Notes: generated by a model not told the origin, from the sequence alone. DNA of 64,000 bases from Panagrolaimus kolymaensis (GCA_028622995.1 JAJQJQ010000028.1:2728001-2792000); one strand, 5' to 3'; shown: positions 34,991-46,767, counted from the stretch's first letter. Made by a program: numbers and translations.

Positions 34991-35263
34991 ATGAAGCTTA
35001 TTATTATCGGTGCTGCTTTGTTTTGCTTTGTTTTAAGCATTTCAGCTGAATGCCGCTACAAAGATAATTGGCAATGTCCTAATCATATCTGCATTCTCAA
35101 AGGATGGTTATGCGATGGAGAATGTGATTGTGGCGGTGAATGCTACGATGAAATGATTTGCCCACCAAGCCTAATCGAAAAGAACAAGAAAATTCGTATG
35201 GCAGCTGAAGACAAAATCGCTATCAAAAATCAAATGGTCAAAGATCAAATTGTCCATCCTTAA
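34991..35263 (+). CDS. Small secreted LDLa-like cysteine-rich protein
   Basis: 90 residues, single exon. Signal peptide MKLIIIGAALFCFVLSISA, then a domain with eight cysteines: CRYKDNWQCPNHICILKGW and LCDGECDCGGECYDEMIC. The order C...W.C...CI...W.CDG..DC......DE..C is that of an LDL-receptor class A repeat, with an extra Cys pair where the calcium-binding aspartates usually are (GECDCGGEC), so calcium binding may be altered. A charged helical tail (IEKNKKIRMAAEDKIAIKN) follows. It is probably secreted; role unknown. Confidence 0.7.
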   Translation: MKLIIIGAALFCFVLSISAECRYKDNWQCPNHICILKGWLCDGECDCGGECYDEMICPPSLIEKNKKIRMAAEDKIAIKNQMVKDQIVHP

Positions 35264-35964
35264 AAGCACTTCATCAAACTCGTTCCACTTTTCATTGAAA
35301 CGTTGGAAATCGTAAAAATTTCTTTAATAAATATTTACTCTGTACTTTTTAATGTTTAAATCATCTAACCATGATTTAAATAAAATTATGTATAGTGTAT
35401 TAATTTTTGGTTTCGTAAATTTTTTATAAATAAAAGCATATTAAAAAAATCGAAATTTATTTATATACAATGAATTTACTGATACATTTTTTTACACCAT
35501 TTCTTGTTTCTACAAAATTTTATTATCGTAAAAAACAATATAAACTTTCCTGATTTTACTATAGAAAAATTATTAGCATAAAAATAATAGTTTTGAAACA
35601 AAAAACTCAGGATAAAAAGGCTCAAATAACAAATATTTTCTTTTTCCTACTTTAAAAAATAATAAAAATGAGTTTTTGTTTTTTCTTTTTTTTGCATTTG
35701 AGTGTTTGAATTAAAATATTAGCAAAGAATAAGTGTAATAAAATTTTCTTTGGGAATTTTTGCTGAAAATTTTATAATATCATATTTTTTTATGAATTAT
35801 TTTTGCCGACTCTCGATTATGTCAACATAAAAAAAAGTGGTGCATAATATTCAATATGTGGGACGACGCTCAATTTTTTTTTTGAAATTAACTCACAAGG
35901 ACGACGCTATTACCTCTTTGAATAAAGAAACTTTTTTATTTAAAAATCAGAAAATGTTACTTTC
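35264..35964. other. Intergenic between convergent genes, nothing recognised
   Basis: AT-rich spacer; no gene, RNA or repeat seen. Confidence 0.5.
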
Positions 35965-37019
35965 TCATAAATTCATATATGTTGGTTGATGTTTAAAATA
36001 TATCAAGCGAATGGTGAAAAAAAAGAATACAATAATTAAAAGGATAAAAAAAAGCGAAATACAAATTAACGCAGGAAAAAAATAAATTGAAGAAGTAATT
36101 TGGGGCTGCTCTGTCATCGGAGAAAATTTTGGCATGGGTGGCATTGGAGGATATTTTTCCATTTGAGGGTGCTCTGGCATTCGGGGATATTCTGGCATTG
36201 GAGGATGATAATATTCTGGTTTTGGTGCATATTCTGGCATTGGAGGATATTCTGGCATCTGAGGGCGTTCTGGCATTGGAGGGTATAGCGGTATTTGAGG
36301 GAATTGTGGCGATATTATTTGTCGTCTACTTCCATAAATTGCTTGGATGCTATTAATATCCGATTGTGAGAGCTTTGGCTCAATATATCTTCCATTTGAA
36401 TCAGCTGCAGCTTCATGGTTATAAGAAAAATACATATGTGAATTTTTATCAGGAGAATGGTTTAATCCCAAAATATGACCAATTTCGTGAATAGCTGTCC
36501 ATAAAATATCTGTTTCTTCATATGAAACCACTTCAAAATTTCTATACTTTTTCCATCTTTCGTCACTGTCAAAATGTAATTCGCTACCACCAAGACCGGC
36601 ATGTGCAAGGGCTCCTCCTTTACCATCAAATTTATGTCCTTCTCCATGATTAAATGATGCAAATTTAATTTTAATATCAGCGGTAAAATCATGAGGTGAC
36701 ACTTCCATAAAATCCCGAGGAATAACTGCTGACCAAGTATCAAATGCTTGACGAATTGCTCGTCTGTAAAAACCGGAATAATTTAAAATGCATTGATTGG
36801 ATAGATAAATTACCTTGTATCTCCTTCTGTTAAATAAGGAGAATAGTTTAGTATTGTGTATGTTATTTGTTGATTCTTCCAAGGTACATCTAAAAACAAA
36901 TCATAAAAAAATTTGTTTGCTTTAAACTTTTAATTCAAAAAAAATTTCATACTTCCAGTTCCTAATATTTCAAACACAAAGCAGCAGCTGTAAATAAGTA
37001 CGGTAATAAAGAACTTCAT
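35965..37019 (-). CDS. Minimal matrixin (MMP) with proline-rich stalk and C-terminal membrane anchor
   Basis: Exons 37019-36953, 36889-36814 and 36763-35965; 942 nt, 313 residues. A signal peptide (MKFFITVLIYSCCFVFEILG) is followed almost at once by the catalytic start WKNQQITYTILNYSP and RRAIRQAFDTWSAVIP. The zinc site is HEIGHILGLNH, with a Met-turn-like residue downstream (SHMYF). The usual propeptide with its PRCGxPD cysteine switch is absent, as is the hemopexin domain. Residues about 200-265 are a stalk of PPMPEYP/PQMPEYP-type repeats, then a TM (FFPALICISLFFILLIIVFFF) and a short tail. It would cleave extracellular matrix at the cell surface. Without a propeptide, latency must be controlled another way, for example by TIMP-like inhibitors such as the one at 2487. 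Confidence 0.85.
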
Positions 37020-37855
37020 GATGTAGTAGAAAATACGGTTCCGATTTGATAATACGAGCAAACTCAAGCTGCTTTTTATATGTTGTTTTTTTATATAAAC
37101 CAAACAGGTGTGCGCTACTTTCTGAATCATCATCGTCACATTGATAAAAAGTGATAAGCAGTAAAAGACGTCTTAGTCTTAATGTTAAAGAATGTCCACT
37201 TCCCATTCCTTTGCAAATACGCAGCGTAGTTGATTGACAAATCATTTTCAAGTATTACAAAGTTTTTCAAAAAAGTTTGAATCAGACACTCATGCCAAAA
37301 TTGGTAATTGAGTATGGCTGAGAGAAAAAAAGAATATAAAAGTTTGTAATCAGTAAATAAACGTTTGAGGTCATAAGTCGTTCGATCTGCTTTTCGCATT
37401 AACTATAAATAAATTATATTTTTTAAGCATATTTCAAAGGTAAAAAAAATCGATTTTTTTTTTTTCAAATTTTTTTGTGCAAATATTTTCGGTATCATCC
37501 ATCCAACTCCAGATAACTTTCGTTTTCTTTATCAACAAGTTGCAAGAAAACATATTTTTTATTTTGAATTTAACAACTGCAACTATAATATCTTTTGTTT
37601 TTCCGGTAAGCACGGTGGTTATTTACTTTATTTTAGTTATCTTTGTCGAAAATTATTAGTTTGTCGTTAATGTGTGTCTTCTCTGTAAAATCTGTTCTCT
37701 TTTTTGTTGTTGATTTAAATCCCTGTTTCTTCTTGTTTTATCATAGTGTGTGTTTGCAATTAAAATAATTTGTAGCATAAAACTTTATTTTTCTCAGTCA
37801 ATTTAAAAAAAGTAAAAATATTTTGAGAAAAATATGGTTTTTTTATTTTTGATTT
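37020..37855. other. Intergenic, nothing recognised
   Basis: Several overlapping short open frames on the minus strand (36930-37400) lack splice partners or domains. No gene called. Confidence 0.5.
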
Positions 37856-38088
37856 TCACCCATGCCAAGGTTTGCAAGTTTCAAAGCATTGATAACCTGG
37901 TGGAGGGACGCATTCTAATACACATCTTTCATCGAGACCACAAAATCTAGTACATGGTCGGATGTCAATCTAAAAAAAAGAAAGAACTTTTCCACCAAAA
38001 ATACCTATAAAAAACTTACCCATCCATTAACAGTGGTGGCAGTCATAAAGACTACGATAAAAGCAAGGATAAGAGCGAGAAACTTCAT
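37856..38088 (-). CDS. Small secreted six-cysteine peptide, family member 3
   Basis: Exons 38088-38020 and 37969-37856, 60 residues. The leader MKFLALILAFIVVFMTATTV... is nearly identical to member 1 and again ends Trp|intron. The mature 37 residues carry six cysteines (CTRFC, CVLEC, CFETC) with a proline-rich centre (CVPPPGYQC). Other residues differ from members 1, 2 and 4. Confidence 0.8.
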
Positions 38089-38133
38089 TTTAGTTTTCAA
38101 TGAACAAACATGATTCTCAAAAATTGTATTTTG

Positions 38134-38208
38134 CTATTATACGAAATTTTAAACACCTTAAATTTTTAGGGTTTTTATTATTTAAATCAGCACTAAAAGC
38201 TTTTTCTC
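38134..38208 (-). promoter_or_regulatory. Shared upstream module of the Cys-rich peptide family, copy 3
   Basis: On the minus strand: GAGAAAAAGCTTTTAGTGC then TGATTTAAAT from 38208, and TATAATAG at 38141-38134, before the start at 38088. The TATA is slightly degenerate relative to the other copies. Confidence 0.65.
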
Positions 38209-38422
38209 ATTATCAATTCAAAAATTAAAAAATGGATTTATTTTGTTTTTATATATCAATGATTTTAGCCTTCTTTCGAATTGTAATCAAGATTTTGCTC
38301 AAGTCACGTACAAAATCAAGTTTAGTCAAACTGATTACTTAAAAAATGTATGCAAGTTTTTATTTATTTACGGTTAAAGATAATTAATCATTGTGACGAA
38401 CATAAACAATTTAGATTTTCCC

Positions 38423-38676
38423 TTATGGTTCAGTATAAAGTGTGCATACTCTATAACATGGTAATGAACCAACATCTGGTTTACATGGCGATTCACAAAT
38501 CCAGCCTGTAGGACAGTCATTAGTTTTAAAACATGGACGGCCATATCTCTTAAAATATTATAGTTTGATGATTATTTCTAAATATTTAAAAGCTATAAAA
38601 AACTTACTATTCCATTGACATTGGTGGAAGTCATGAAGACGACGATAAAAGCAAGGATGAGAGCGAGGAACTTCAT
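38423..38676 (-). CDS. Small secreted six-cysteine peptide, family member 4
   Basis: Exons 38676-38608 and 38548-38423, 64 residues. Leader MKFLALILAFIVVFMTSTNV..., ending Ile rather than Trp at the splice site. The mature 41 residues have six cysteines with wider spacing (CFKTNDC, CESPC, CYRVC). It is adjacent to member 3 in the same orientation, so these two are a tandem pair, while members 1 and 2 are about 30 kb away on the other strand. Confidence 0.8.
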
Positions 38677-38727
38677 TTTTCTTTTCAATTTTTGAAAGAG
38701 TATGATTTCCAAAAAATTGAAAATTGC

Positions 38728-38802
38728 TTTTATAAGAAATTTTAAACAATAACAATTTTTAAGAGTTTATATTATTTAAATCAGTGCTAAAAGCTTTTTC
38801 TC
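38728..38802 (-). promoter_or_regulatory. Shared upstream module of the Cys-rich peptide family, copy 4
   Basis: On the minus strand: GAGAAAAAGCTTTTAGC then ACTGATTTAAAT from 38802, and TATAAAA at 38734-38728, before the start at 38676. Confidence 0.7.
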
Positions 38803-39307
38803 ATTATCAAATCAAAAAATTTTGCTGAAAAAAGTTATTTTTGGCTTTTTTGCACATACTTTTTTTATTTTTTAAGATATACCTTCCATCGTAATAGTCT
38901 CTCATCCACATGTGCTCAAATGGACAGTTTAATTACACTTTCGGTGACTCTTTAAGACTACATTTTACAGAAATTGTTAACACAAACAAAGCCCTTTGAA
39001 TTTTATGTGGGCGTCTTGCTTATCGCAAAAAACAACACAATGTGACTGACCTCTCTTTCATGCGAGGATTAAGCTTTCCGGTTTTTTTCTCTCGTTTATC
39101 AGCTTTTTGTTCAACTTCAATTGTTTTAATTTGGTGGAACTTGGAAGAAGGAAGATAACCTTTAATCAGTCTGAATAAGAAGAAATGAATGACTTTTCTT
39201 TGTGGGTGGCGTATCACTACAAGAAACTATTGCATAATTTGAGTATAAAAATAACTGAAATTTTTAGCTAAGTATCATTCTTTTATACATAATTACTTTA
39301 TTTAAAA
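38803..39307. other. Intergenic between divergent genes, nothing further recognised
   Basis: Upstream flank shared by peptide member 4 and the MBLAC1-like gene. No additional gene seen. Confidence 0.5.
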
Positions 39308-40301
39308 ATGAAAACATTTATTCTTTTTTCTGCTTTTTTATTTTCCATTGTTGCTGAAGCATCCATATTTGGTCGAGATGTAATGAATTTGAATCCAAAA
39401 TTTAATCAAAAATTAAATAAACTAGAAAGCCATAAACCTTCATCCACAAAAGGAAGAGCAAGAATAACTCTTTTGGATACAGGTAGAATTGTAACTAAAA
39501 AGCATGGAAACGGAAATGACCAAGAATATGTTCCAACTATTTCATTAATTGAAGATGGAGCAAATAAAATTATTTTTGATACCGGTTTAGCCACCGATGA
39601 TGGAAGTTTTAAACGAATGATTGATGGTAAAAACTTTATATTTTTTAAAGTGTGTTAATTTCTGCTTTTTAGCTCTTACAAAATTAAAATTAAAACCCAA
39701 CAATATTAATAAAGTTATCCTTTCTCATGGTCATTTGGATCACCTTGGCCATGCAGATGCATTCAAAAAAGCAAAAATTTATCATGGCGATCATGTTTTT
39801 GACGGATTTTCTTTAACTTATATTGGAACTTACGAAGTAATTTTTAATTAAATATTTAAAGATTTATGCAAATTTTATTTTAATAGTTTTTTAGTTTGGT
39901 GGATATAATGTTACAGAAAATGTTAAAATTGTCCCCACTCCTGGTCACACTTCCACGTGTATCACAGCTGTAATAAATAATGCAGAAACTTTAAATAGTC
40001 GGTCTGATCCAATCGAACTTGGGATAGTTGCAATTACTGGTTAGTTTTCTTAAATATAAAAACAAAGCAATAAAAAATGTATTTAGGCGATCTCTTTTTT
40101 AAAGTTGAAGATCTCACGAATGATTCACTTTGGAAAAGTTCTTCAACAAATATTAGACAACAAAATGAAAGTCGAAAATCTATTATGTGCGAAGTGGATT
40201 ATATCACTCCTGGACATGGACCAATGTTCAAAGTTCCAGAAAAACATAAAAAAGAATGTAAAAAGGCTTTTGAAAAAAGTTTAATTAATAGAATCATTTA
40301 G
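39308..40301 (+). CDS. Secreted metallo-beta-lactamase-fold protein, MBLAC1-like
   Basis: Exons 39308-39626, 39673-39836, 39895-40039 and 40087-40301; 843 nt, 280 residues. Signal peptide MKTFILFSAFLFSIVAEA. The core has IIFDTGLATDDGSF, the metal motif SHGHLDHLGHADAF (HxHxDH), then a histidine in VPTPGHTSTC, an aspartate in ITGDLFF, and a final histidine in ITPGHGPMF: all five positions of a di-metal site are present. This order matches the small single-domain MBLAC1 group, to which C. elegans SWIP-10 belongs. Known members act as RNA-processing or glutathione-pathway hydrolases, so the substrate here is not certain. The clear signal peptide points to secretion or the ER, which is unusual for the group. 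Confidence 0.8.
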
Positions 40302-40574
40302 AATTTGTATATATAATTTTTTGTAAATAATATTTTTGGTTATTGCTTTTAATAAAAAAATCTCAAAAAATTTATCCACTTGTTTGTTTAAACTGAAAAG
40401 GATGTTTTTTGATTGTCAAAATGAAAACAAAACTTTAAAATAAATTAAGAAAAAGGTTTATTTAAATAAAAAATTTTCGCATTTAATTTAAATATTCTAT
40501 ACACAATATTTACAGATTAAAATATTTAATTTTTTACCCAGCTTTTTTGTAATTCATAATGTACTTCGACGACA

Positions 40575-42252
40575 TTATGGAAGATGACGAATTTCATGAA
40601 CAAGCCAAATTAAAAATGTATAAAGAAGCATTGAAAAATTTTGGTGAAGCCATGCAAGAGGTGCAGGATCACGGAAGTACTGTAAAAAGAGAAATTATTA
40701 TTTATTTTTTTTTTATCTTAAACGTCAAAGAGATTTTCACGAAGTGAAGTAATGTTTTGAAGCTCAGGGAAATATTTTCAAAACTTACTAAAGTAGATAC
40801 ACCAAGTGCTAACTGAGCCCATCCAACAGCCATAACACCATTTAAAGCAATATAGGCTCGATGTTGAAGAGCCATTTGAAAGCTTAGGAAATATGTAATA
40901 TTAATAACAGCGAAAGTAATATAACCCTATAATGAACCAAGAAATTTAAAAGTTTTGGGAATCGATGAATAAAAAAGACTAACAAAATATCGATGAATAA
41001 AATTAACGGTTACAGCATTTTCAAAGAAATTTTTCCATTTTGGATTCATAATACATAAATCATCTGGAATCCATTTTCGAGCATATTCGGGTTCTGCTGC
41101 GTCCAGGGCAGTTAGGAATGAACCTAAAAATACGATACTAAGAACTGACTGCTAAAAATATTTTTTTAAAGTCATACCCATAAAAGATGTAATAAAAAGT
41201 CCAGCAATTAAAAATATTCCCAAAAATCGAAGTCTATCAATATGGTCTACATTTGAATGATCTTGAGGAGATAAAAACATAGATAAACCTGTATACAAAA
41301 ATATTCCATACATAAAAAATGGAATAATTAAATGTATTGCCATTCGATATTGGCTTACACCGGGTTTCTTTTTATTTGCCATGAGTTCTTTATGTAAGCC
41401 GCTATTAACCATCCACCAACCTATGGGAATCTTAAAAAATACCAATTATTTGTTAAATTTTAAAGCAAAAAAATTACTTGAGAAGTTATTAAAATTGCAG
41501 CTAAAAACATTCTCCATTTTAAAGTGTCAGAAAGATATCCATCTAACCAAAAATAGATGAATGGAAACCAAAATGCAAGAAAAAGCATGCGACCACCCAT
41601 TCGATGAAAATATACAAATAACCATTTCATTTTGAATTGAGATAAAGTAAGGTCTGCGCGATCTTCGGGAGTAAGTCTATAAATATTTTTTGGGGTTAAA
41701 AATATTCACTTTTATTTGGGTGTTTCATAGAATGAAACTAATTATGTCGCATAGATAATTTGGAAAACTTACGATGAATATTCATCAAAAGTTTTATATT
41801 TTTCAAATTCTTCTTCCCAATGCCCAAATGGTGGAATCCATCGAAATGGATTACGATCGGTCATTTTCATTGCAGCTTCTTGCAATCTAAAAAATTTTGT
41901 TCAAGTTAATTATCTTAATTAAAAAGTGCAGTATATTTCTGTGACAAAAACTGTAAAATTTATTACCGAGTAAATCCGCCAGCTCCAACAGCAAAATATA
42001 TGCCAGCTGAAAGGAATATGAGCCAATATCCAACTACCGTTTGCTCGTGTTGAGTCATGCCATCAATAACTGAATCATTAAATCGTGATTCACTAAAAAA
42101 AGCGATGAATATTATTAATTTTAAAGATTTTCAATCAAATTTTAACTATCAAATTTTAACTGAATTCGTATATTTATGTTAATTATATTACAAACTTACT
42201 CCATATAAACAGGTAAATAGCCAGCAGTGTCGTCTGGTATAATTTGAACCAT
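40575..42252 (-). CDS. cox-15: COX15, heme A synthase
   Basis: Eight exons: 42252-42200, 42092-41967, 41886-41773, 41676-41478, 41430-41178, 41123-40984, 40926-40789 and 40679-40575; 1128 nt, 375 residues. Oxidises heme O to heme A in the inner mitochondrial membrane for cytochrome c oxidase. Landmarks: GYWLIFLSAGIYFAVGAGG (TM1), VYFHRMGGRM (heme-ligand His), IGWWMVNSGL, VSQYRMAIHL (His), SFLTALDAAEPEYARKWIP, VNFIHRYF (His) and the final APLAWLHQNF (His) with WLVHEIRHLP at the C-terminus. The typical mitochondrial targeting N-terminus (about 50-70 residues) is missing: the model begins MVQIIPDDTAGYLPVYM. A further 5' exon may exist upstream, or import uses an internal signal. Confidence 0.88.
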
Positions 42253-44042
42253 TTTAATGATAAAAAATTATTTTATAAAATAAAACTTTCAGGGAATGTA
42301 AAAATCAAAAAAAAATTAGAGGTTAGGAGCTTTTATTTTGTTTGCCAAACTCCAGGATGGAATTTTGTAACAAAAAATAGCTATTAAAATAAAATTATTA
42401 ATAAAATATATATAATTCAGCCTTTTCACGAAAGTAAAAATGGAATAAAATGACCGCAAAAAAACAGACAAACAAAAAATAAAAAGACTTTGAAAGAAAG
42501 GTTCAAACAACATATTTCAGCACTACGCTTTTTTGTTGTTTTTGTTTTCATTTTTTTTATGCAAGTAAACAACGAGTGGTGTTCTTTTTTTCTCTTCCGT
42601 TTTACTCTCTTCTTTCAAGCTGGCCTCTTTCCATTTTTTTCGTTTCTTTTTTTTGTCAATAAAAAATGTGTGTGCGCATTAAAAGAAGTGAAAGAAATCA
42701 TTGAAATTTAGGGACACCATGCAATTACAACTGTTTTTAACTCGCATATTAAAATCAACAAGCAACAAAGTTTTTTTTGAAATTAATCGAGTGAATAGTA
42801 ATAATTAAAAGAATTTTGTTAATTAACAAAATGTGTGGCTTGCATAAATCAAAATTCCGACATAAACTATCTTTAATGAAAAAAGCTTGAGATTTGTTTA
42901 TTTTTTTAATCTTATTTTTCCAAAAAAAAACAGAGGAACAAAAAAGGTTTGTTCTGCCAAAATAAAAAATCGTTATAATTGCCCTGAAAAGACTGAATTA
43001 ACGAAGAAGATTTATTTTTTTATTGACATAATGGCATTATTGATTTACATTTATTTCGCTCAAAAGTGGTAACGCAATGGCTTGTGTTATTTTTTTCTTA
43101 AATCGCATTATTAGAGACGCATCATTTTTTACTTTTCTTGTAAATATTTATTTTTTGAATATTTGATTATTTTTCTTTTAGCTTTAAATTTAAATTTAAG
43201 AGCTTGAAAGTTCTTGGAGATTACGTGAAACACTGATGATTTCTATTTTTGCGTTAAAAATAAAAAAATAGCAAAAATATTCATTCTTTGGTATTAAATG
43301 ATGAAGTTATTTTTAATTATGGATTCATGAATTTTGTTAACAATTGCGTATAGTATTGGTTATGTGCAATGCAGTAATTTAAAAGAATTTAATGAAAGTT
43401 TAATAACAGAGTAATTAATGTAATTATTTATTTTTCTTCAAGTCGATAAATGTATTCGGCGACTTTCTTTTTATTTTTGTTGCAACCCTGACAGCTAGTT
43501 AGCGAATGTTTCTATTGTAAATAAGTTTTGATGCAAAAGTTATGAAGTAAATATTTAAACTTCCTTTGCTAAAATTACAACATAAAAATAAGTCTTCTTT
43601 AAAAACTTAATAAACGCTTTGATCATGCAATAAATAAAATAAAAAACTTTTATAACAAAATGAGAAGCAAACAAACTTTAATTCGAAAAAAAATTCCAAC
43701 GTTTTGAGATTTTTTTCTTTTTGATTAGTTTTGTAAACTTTGCTTTACTCATTCGTCATTTGCTGAACTCAAAAACTTAAAGTTTTTATTGACTTTATGT
43801 AAGGTACAAGAAAAGAGAAAGAAGTGTGTTTAGTTTTTTTTTTAAATACTCAATTCATGACGACGGAAGGCGGTGTAATTAAAAAGGATGCGTGGGCAAG
43901 GGTTTGTAGGCTTATGACAATTCTATGACAAAACTAGCTGTAATTACCGCTGTATTTAATGAAAGAAAAAAGAGTAAAATTTCAAATAATTATCTTTAAA
44001 AAAATTGTTAAAGGTTTTAACAAAATTGATTTAAATTTTACT
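42253..44042. other. Intergenic with one dispersed repeat copy
   Basis: No gene seen. Contains the repeat at 42785-43115 described separately. Confidence 0.5.
42785..43115. repeat. Dispersed repeat, copy 1 (partner 47208-47535)
   Basis: Shares, in order, AATCGAG, TTAATTAACAAAAT, TGGCTTGCATAAA, AAAAAGCTTGA, AGGAACAAAA and TGATTTACATTT with 47208-47535. The two copies are diverged but collinear over about 330 bases. Confidence 0.55.
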
Positions 44043-45927
44043 ATGGTTATCAAAATTTTTATTTGGTTATTGTTAGTCCAATTTTTTGCTTCAGGTAAAT
44101 GCTCAAAAAAAAAGGTTTAGACTAAATTAATAATCCAATTTAGTTACTTCAAACTATATTCGAGGTTGTTATTATTCTAATTGGGTTTTCTATCAACAAA
44201 ATAAAAATAAATATTTACCTGAAAATAATTATATTTCTGGATTATGTACCCATATGTTTTATGATTTTGGAAGCATTGGAAGCGATTTTACTTTAAGCAT
44301 TTCTCAGTCAAATGATTTATTATCGGCTAAAAATGCATTTAAACAAAAACAACCTGGGATTTTTTCTCTTTTGAATATTGGCAATAACCTCGATAATGAA
44401 AGTTTTGGGTTGTTTAAAAATTTAATTTCCAATGCTCAAAATCGACAAAAATTTGTTAATTCTGTATTTGATTTTATTCAAAAAAATAATTTTGATGGTT
44501 GGTAAAAACATTTCTGCTGTTAAAGTTAAATACGAATTTTTTCGAATTTTTTTAGGAATTTCTCTCAATTTGCAATTTCCAGATGCAAATGATCAACAAA
44601 ATTTTGTTTTACTTTTGCAAGTAAGCATTTTTTAAATTTTGCTTTGAAATTTAAATTGAGAGTTTTTTAGGACCTTCGACAGAGTTTGGGAAATAATAAT
44701 ATCCTTACAATCACTGGTAGCCCAGATAAAGAAATCATAGATGCCGGCTACGATGTTCTACAAATTTCTAAGGTTGTTGATTTTGTGAATGTTTTAAATA
44801 TCGACACTGAAATTAGCAAAGAGGTAGCAAATAACCCAGAGCCTTTTGCAATTTCAATGAATTATTGGAATAGCAAAGGAATGCCAAAAAATAAATTAAT
44901 TCTTGGAATCTCTTCTTTTGCTCAAGAATGGATCATAGAAAGTGGAAATGCTGATGGTCTAAATGCTTTGGATCCTGTCGGAAAGCAATATGTTCCATCA
45001 GATAATTTTGCTGCATATTATGAAGTAAATTTTTTCGTAAGCTTTAAAAAACAGTAATACAAATTATAGATTTGTTCGATTGAATATCAAAAGCAAGAAA
45101 TTTCCGTGGTTGATAGATTTTGGTATGGCTATGATGACGTTGAATCAGTTGCCACCAAAATGGAATGGATTAAAAAGAATGGATTTGGAGGAGCTTATAT
45201 TTGGGATATAACTTCGGATGATTATAATGGAATTTGCCCTGGGGCTCAAAAATATCCTTTGCTTACAGCAATAAATATGGGATTGCAAGGAACATCCAAT
45301 TCACAACCGCCAAAAAAACAAGGTTTAGAAATTTTTTATAAAAAAATGATTTTAAAGAACTTTTTAGAATGTAAAACGTTCCAACTTTGCTGGTTTAAGA
45401 AAAATGCTAAAATGCTTCTTTTGGTAGCTAGGAAATATAAGCCTTCACAACCAGGCAGTAGCAGAACAAACGTGTATGTGACTTCACGATTTCCCAATCA
45501 AAGACCAAATTCAAGTTTAATACAAAAAGTTAAAAACTTTTTTTCACTATCGCAAAACAAAAACTTAGTAACCCAAAAGCCACCTTTGAGTTTCACTGCT
45601 CCAAAATCAAATATCGGTTTCCAACAAAAAGTTAAAAACTTTTTTACATCTTCGCCATCCCAGAAAGTTAATGCTCAGAATCCACAAACGTCAGCAAATA
45701 ACGGCGGAGGTATAAAACAAAAAATAACAAATTTCTTTTCCCCATCAACAAGCAATCAAGTCGTAACTCAAAGAGCTCCATTGAGAATAACAACCGCTAA
45801 ATCAAATATTGGTTTTCAACAAAAAGTGAAAAATGTATTTTCTTCGCCATCATCCTCATCAATAAGAAATACAGTTTCTTCAACAAAAACAAAAATAACA
45901 AATAAAATAAAAAATACTTTTGGTTAA
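44043..45927 (+). CDS. GH18 chitinase-like protein without catalytic acids, with repeat tail
   Basis: Exons 44043-44094, 44144-44497, 44556-44620, 44671-45024 and 45070-45927; 1683 nt, 560 residues. A 45-base GT-AG stretch at 45323-45367 may be a further, frame-neutral intron. Signal peptide MVIKIFIWLLLVQFFAS. GH18 landmarks: RGCYYSNWVFYQ, LCTHMFYDFGSI, a strand ILTITGSPDKEIIDAGYDV, and the end WYGYDDVESVATKMEWIKK with GGAYIWDITSDDYNGIC. The catalytic strand reads FDGISLNLQFP where active enzymes have DGIDLDWEYP, so the second and third aspartates and the proton-donor glutamate are lost: it should bind but not cut glycans. The tail (about 360-560) repeats a QQKVKNFF-like unit four to five times, separated by Ser/Pro/Gln/Thr linkers. 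Confidence 0.82.
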
Positions 45928-46767
45928 TTATAATGTATTTTTTTGTATTATTCTTTTTTGAGTATGTATATACTTTTACTTTAAAAAATACAAGCTGTAT
46001 TTGTTTGCGATTTTTTTTTTAAATGATCTATAATAAATATTTTTTCTTTGTTATTTAAAAAAAATAATCTCAATGTCATTTTGAATTCCATATGCATTAC
46101 CACTTCAACGGCGGTGATCTAATTTTTATAAGCACATGCATTAAGCTAAGAGAAAAGGCAACTGTTATTACAAATTTAAAATTTAGAAACACATAATTTT
46201 TTTCCTTTTGTTTGTGGATTTTGTAGCTTAATTTTGGTTACTAATAAGTTTTTTTATCCAAGAAAAAGCTTTATTTTTGCTAAACGAAAATGTTATGGGT
46301 TTAAGACATAGCCGAATACCTCACACTCCCGATCACCTTTTTTCTTCTTTTACTAGAAGCTCCGCGGGTTCCGGCCCATAACGCAACTTGTTCTTTTGTT
46401 AATTTAAAACACATTTTAATACTTTCATGCTCATTGGATCCTCTCATTGATATTAGTTACATGGATCTTTCTCTATTTTTAAATCCCTGGATCTTCCTCT
46501 GATATTAGTACCAAATGATTATTAAACCGCCACTCAACATCGCTACTATTTCATGAAATACAAAAAACCTATAAGCTTTTTTTATACATGCTTTCCTGTT
46601 TATGCAAATTTTGTTTTTTATTTTTTCATTCTTTTGCAACTTTCCCATGATGGATTTCCAAACGCGAACGAACAATGAAAATTACTAGGAAGGAAATTCG
46701 ATGAGTTCGTGCATTGATTATCTAGTGACTTACGACAAAAAAAGCCACGATTTTTAGTTATTTGGTG

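Noticed and set aside
37136..37399. Overlapping minus-strand frames upstream of the matrixin
   Set aside because: No domain, no splice signals linking them to the matrixin, and frames overlap each other.
40559..40747. Plus-strand open frame with an acidic, protein-like start
   Set aside because: It overlaps antisense to the last COX15 exon (40679-40575), whose minus-strand frame gives the expected COX15 C-terminus; the plus frame is a shadow.
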